64,000 nt of DNA from Allacma fusca (lineage: Eukaryota; Arthropoda; Collembola; Symphypleona; Sminthuridae), in NCBI GenBank assembly GCA_947179485.1, contig OX359245.1, positions 31,483,067-31,547,066 on the forward strand, in the 5' to 3' direction. A program made the translations under genes and the position numbers. Position 1 is the stretch's first letter. Each line of letters starts with the position of its first letter. The notes beneath the pieces were generated by a model. It made no database searches. It had not been told where the DNA came from and saw only the letters and a list, made by a program, of their open reading frames with translations. Shown piece by piece: positions 59,910 through 64,000 of the stretch.

Positions 59910-62588
59910 TTATTTCAGGTTATTCAATGACATCGGAGCTCGGGTTTCAAACTCTCGTAGTTTCAATCCCTTCCAGAAGTCCATACGTGGTTCTCGGTAA
60001 TTTACAACAGTTCTTGCTGGCAAATCCAATATTAAGGAGATTGGGTTTTCAGCAGTAAAGGGCTCCCATTGGTCAACATTTGGGAATCCTGCAGTTGGAA
60101 CTCTAAAAAGACAAATCAATTACTGAGGTTATACACAATGCTATTATAATATCGGTATTTGAAGTAAATGTAATGACAGCTAACCCAGTCTTCATAAATG
60201 ACACCCACAGTTTGATTAATTTCCGAGAAAATTCTTCTCGGTCGGACCCGAGCTCAGGGAGAGGTCCATAATACGAAGTTTTGTACAAAAATTGAAGATC
60301 ATGTCCGTGGGAGACAACTGCATCAAAAGAATTAATGATCCACCGATAAGATCCACTCTTTAACACACTGTAATAATTAAACGTGACTCAAAAATACACG
60401 TCCAATGTGACTTCAAACTACAATCCCATTTAAAATACTTACCCACTTCTGGTAGGTTAAATAAGGCCGACGTAGAACTGAAGTTACCTTTGAAATTCAG
60501 TACATAGTGATATGTGGGGGCGTAGTTGGAATGTAGACCAGCTTCTTCATACGATGGGAATCCGAAATACCGATCCGTTTCCGCATCCACCAAATCCTGC
60601 ATCGATTCCGCACTTATAGAAGTATTCTTAAAATAAAACGATTTGATTTTATCCGAAATTGAATCCCGCTGCTCTCTTGTGAGGTTCAAGTGATCGAACC
60701 AAAATGCTTTTGGGAATGAATCGTACATACGGTCGTTGAGGTCTTCTAATGCTGATGGTGTTCGTATTGTTTCTGTAGGAAATGCACATTTAATTGAATA
60801 TTGAATCAAAGTTATAGCTCCAGCAAAAGTTATATATTTAATTTAAAAAGTTTGACTACCTTACCAACAGCACTGAATAGAATCCCTTCATCTCTTACTG
60901 AGCCCGTGATCAGGGGAACCCTACTACCTTCGCCAGCCTCAATCCTCAAGTACGGATCCCGTGTTTGAAACGCCTCGAATGCACTGTCTGGTTCTATGAC
61001 AGGTCCAAATCTTGCAAAATCAACGATCCAATCCTGCAAGAAATTAAACACATATAATTAGTCCCCGCATTAAAACACTCAGAATACTTTAAATACTCCA
61101 AACGATTCGAATTCTTCGAAGAAACAGGTGTTCGAAGTTTTGGTTACCTTTATTTTCACCTGCTGAGCAACAATGTCATTAACGTCCTTCCTTTTTAAAC
61201 AATCTTTCAATTCTGACGATATTACCTCCGTACAATTCAACAATTTCCCAAGCTCAATGGCATTTCGCTTCGGGTCCGGAATTACAAAAGGAATCAAGGA
61301 GGACCCGCTCTGAGCAATCACACGGTGAAACAAACCTACATAAAATTTTGAAAAACCTTGAATTAATACGAATGACTCCAATTAATGCTACAAATTTAAT
61401 ATTGACTATATTTTGTACAACAAAACATTTTGTTGGCACTTGTAAATGCACCAAGCATCCGCATGTAGGTTTCATACCAAAACATCAAAAAAATACCAAT
61501 TCTTGGCAGCGCAAAAAAATAAATGACTCTGTAAAGACAAATATACCAATTGCAGCTGGCGAGGCCAAAAAATGACTGGCAAGAATTCCACCGGCACTAA
61601 AACCAGTTAAAGTGATAGAATCCCTGTCACCTCGAAAATTGTCTACGTTTGCATTCACCCATTTGAGTGCCAGGAGGATATCCTTCAAGGCGAGGTTGCC
61701 CGTTATAATGCCATCATGGGTTGTCAAGAAACCTGGAGGTTCAAAATCTTGCAATTTTTCAGAATCCTAAACATAATTTTAATTTATGTTCGATTTTATT
61801 AAAGGCTTACCTAAAGCCCCTAATCGATAATTCATCGAGACATAAACAATACATTCGTCCATCAGAAGGTGAGGGTCGTATTGATGTCCAGAGCCAAATG
61901 CAAAAGCTCCTCCGTGAATGTGAAAAAGTACCGGGAGTTTGGATCCATTATTTTTGTCTTTACAGCGCTACAAAATAAATACACTTTGAGAATCAAGCAA
62001 TTTTTAAATAATAATAAACCATGATTTTGTAATACACTTTTGACTATACTTTTTCCACCGGAGTGAATACATTGAGATACAAGCAGTCCTCATCTCCTAC
62101 AACATTTAAATTACCACTAAAGGGATCAATTTGAGGACAAATTGAACTGTAGGCAAAAGCATTTAAGATTCCATCCCACCTTCGGACAGGCTCAGCTTGC
62201 TACATAAATTCAGAAATTATTTAAGACAATTAATTGTAATAATTCTTGCCAATCTGTATTTTCATGCCTGCATTAAAATTCAAAATTTCACCTCAAATCT
62301 GGGTGTTTTTTCCGCATAGGGTATCCCTTTATAGGCGAAGTATTCCTTCCCGCGGAAAGATGTTAGAATGGTTCCACGGAGTTTTCCAGAAGTAGTGTCA
62401 GTAACCCCTGGTATTTTTTCGGGTGAACTAAAAACCTCAAAATATATACAATTATTACGAAATACCTCGATTCTTTCGTTAATCCATCTTAAAAATCGGA
62501 CTAAAATATTTGGACGCTCGCTAATAAAATGTCCATTGCTGAGGGTGAGCAAAACAAAGACTGAGTAAAATAAAAATAATAATCGCAT
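59910..62588 (-). CDS. Carboxylesterase/cholinesterase-like hydrolase, 618 aa
   Basis: Nine exons: 62588-62292, 62199-62050, 61967-61811, 61732-61547, 61335-61148, 61033-60865, 60772-60439, 60367-60185 and 60102-59910, 1857 nt. A signal peptide (MRLLFLFYSVFVLLTLSNG) suggests secretion. Family marks in order: GKLRGTI and YKGIPYAE; EDCLYLNVFTP; the oxyanion motif HIHGGAFAFGSG; MNYRLGALG; the nucleophile elbow GFSAGG with the catalytic serine; VIAQSGS; the catalytic acid probably the E of GSVRDEG; and the catalytic histidine probably the first H of VSHGHDLQFLY. The triad appears complete, so it should hydrolyse carboxyl esters (xenobiotic, hormone or lipid). Type B carboxylesterases are usually 550-620 aa. 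The substrate is not predictable. Exon 7 uses a GTATTT donor to keep frame; the nearby GTAAGT would shift it. Confidence 0.9.
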
Positions 62589-62682
62589 GGCTGCATTCAA
62601 GATATTTGGATTCAATAGGGTCTTGAAAAATTTCCACTGTATTGCAAAACAGATTTGCAGCAAAATCTTGGTCTCGCATCAG

Positions 62683-62691
62683 TTTTATATA
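62683..62691 (-). promoter_or_regulatory. TATA box of the esterase gene
   Basis: TATATAAAA on the minus strand, about 95 bp upstream of the start codon, leaving room for a 5' UTR of about 65 bp. Confidence 0.65.
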
Positions 62692-64000
62692 CTTGGATAT
62701 TGGTAACCATTATTTTTTCGCGTGCTAAGGGAACATCCTTCATGTTTATGTTCATTGGGAATGCTTAGTAGTGCGTAAGTTCAGATCTCTGAAGATTTTT
62801 TCGTGTTTTATATGACAGGAAAATTGTGCGTTAGTCTGTTCGAATAGTGGACTGCCACATAATATGTAATTAGGGCGTGTGTTATATTGGCTAACAATAA
62901 TCTGTTTAATATATGTACATTCTCATACTGAGAAACCTTCAGTCAGCTTTAGATCTATGAGTGACATCTTTCCACCCAGATTGACAGAAAGTGATCTCGT
63001 CCAACTATTTATTATCACATGTTATTTGCTTTGTCATCATTGCTGGAGTTTTCATAATAAATGTAATAATTAACTCGGATGTTGTCATAATTTTTTTCCA
63101 TTACGCATTCTTGTTGTTAGCTTGATTTGGGGTATTTCCATTAAAGCAACTCAATTATTAATTTAGGAAAAGCTTAGTCTAGCCTGTGTAAAAACCACAA
63201 CATGTATAAGAAATAGATTGATTTTGCGTGACTAAAGCATTTAAATGAAATTATCATTTCCGAGTCACTATGACTTCCCATTCGTTTAGAATGTAACCAC
63301 ACTTTCACATGAATAATCAATTCAAGTTCCTGTTCGCCTCACAGTCAGAATGGACATATAATTATATGCTTGTGCAGAAATATGGACGAGCATTTCTCAC
63401 TTCTTATAGAACCTAACAATTTCGCAATCTTGTCATCTCTGCTCTCTCAACAAGTAACTGTGGCATAGCTGGTTAGCCTATAAGAAGCAAACCATTTTTT
63501 TAATATTTTTTTTACTATTTTGTTAAAATGGAAAATCCCACCGTAAGAGTTTGACTTGGCCTAAAACCAACTTACTAAAAGTTGACAATACTTTAAACAA
63601 TTTCGTTGTCCTAGACATAGAAAATTTTTGAAGGACCTTTATCATCACACCATAGTTAAATTAATATACATCATTAAGTATATATATGCTAGATATATGT
63701 ATAATTATATGTAATTACGCAAAATAATTCTTAAAGATTGATTATGGTCTTCACACAGACAGTTACGAAAATTAATTTAATAGTAGTTTGTAAACTTTTA
63801 ATTTGTTTATTACTCTTTTTCAAAATGTTGTAAACGGATTTAATCGGTAAGTTGGATTTTTTGGATTTTTTTGTAGGTGAGGGTCCCAGATTCAACAAAT
63901 TGGACATGGAATTTCAAAGAAATGTTGCTTGATGTACATAGTTAATGTAGTACAAAATCCAAGACTTACAGTGCTCATTGGTTGTACGTCCTTACAATGC
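62692..64000. other. Intergenic, no gene seen
   Basis: AT-rich upstream flank of the esterase. The open frame at 62879-63073 starts with GTG, not ATG, and is not convincing although its first residues are hydrophobic. Confidence 0.4.

Noticed and set aside
62879-63073. Open frame beginning with a signal-peptide-like stretch
   Set aside because: The start codon is GTG, which is not credible for a nuclear gene, and no upstream exon was found.
1-64000. tRNA, rRNA and conserved ncRNA genes
   Set aside because: I looked for A-box/B-box pairs and rRNA-like stretches by eye and saw none; a covariance-model scan would be needed to exclude small RNAs.

Overview
The window is eukaryotic nuclear DNA, AT-rich, with short GT-AG introns (about 50-300 bp). 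It looks like an arthropod, probably a hexapod. Springtail (Collembola) is my best guess, from the gustatory-receptor-like 7TM families in tandem, a non-classical cadherin, a multi-exon carboxylesterase and dense hAT transposons. The taxon is inference. All gene models below were joined by hand; exon phases and total lengths are consistent in every intact model.

Layout. 1-4656: two tandem (+) chemoreceptors of one subfamily, the first cut by the window edge, separated by a pogo/Tigger-like TA-flanked element that carries a second nested MITE. 6151-14886 (-): one 17-exon cadherin of 1859 aa with 14 predicted ectodomains, a membrane-adjacent region, one transmembrane helix and a cytoplasmic tail. 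14887-17900: noncoding with GA/GT microsatellites. 17.9-22.4 kb and 32.7-37.1 kb: two diverged copies of a duplicated segment, each with a two-exon chemoreceptor of a second subfamily (-). Between them lie a 4.6-kb hAT element with an almost intact transposase, inserted into an older hAT MITE, remnants of LINE ORF1 and ORF2, and a further hAT element. 38.6 kb: a candidate small secreted cysteine-containing peptide. 40.2-50.3 kb: three more (+) chemoreceptors of the second subfamily, interrupted by an outer hAT carrying two nested MITEs and by another hAT MITE. 50.7-51.6 kb (-): a secreted protein with a beta/gamma-crystallin-like motif. 53.6 kb (+): a 65-aa secreted acidic peptide ending in glycine. 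55.1-57.0 kb (-): a single-pass membrane protein with one LDL-receptor class A domain and a PPxY tail motif. 59.9-62.6 kb (-): a nine-exon carboxylesterase/cholinesterase-like enzyme, with a hAT MITE starting 24 bp beyond its stop codon.

The genes do not form a pathway. The main theme is chemosensory gene expansion by tandem and segmental duplication in a region repeatedly hit by class II transposons. At least seven elements show matching terminal inverted repeats together with target-site duplications. The items most likely to be undescribed are the two small secreted peptide genes, the second chemoreceptor subfamily, and the hAT families that each carry dense copies of their own subterminal motif.
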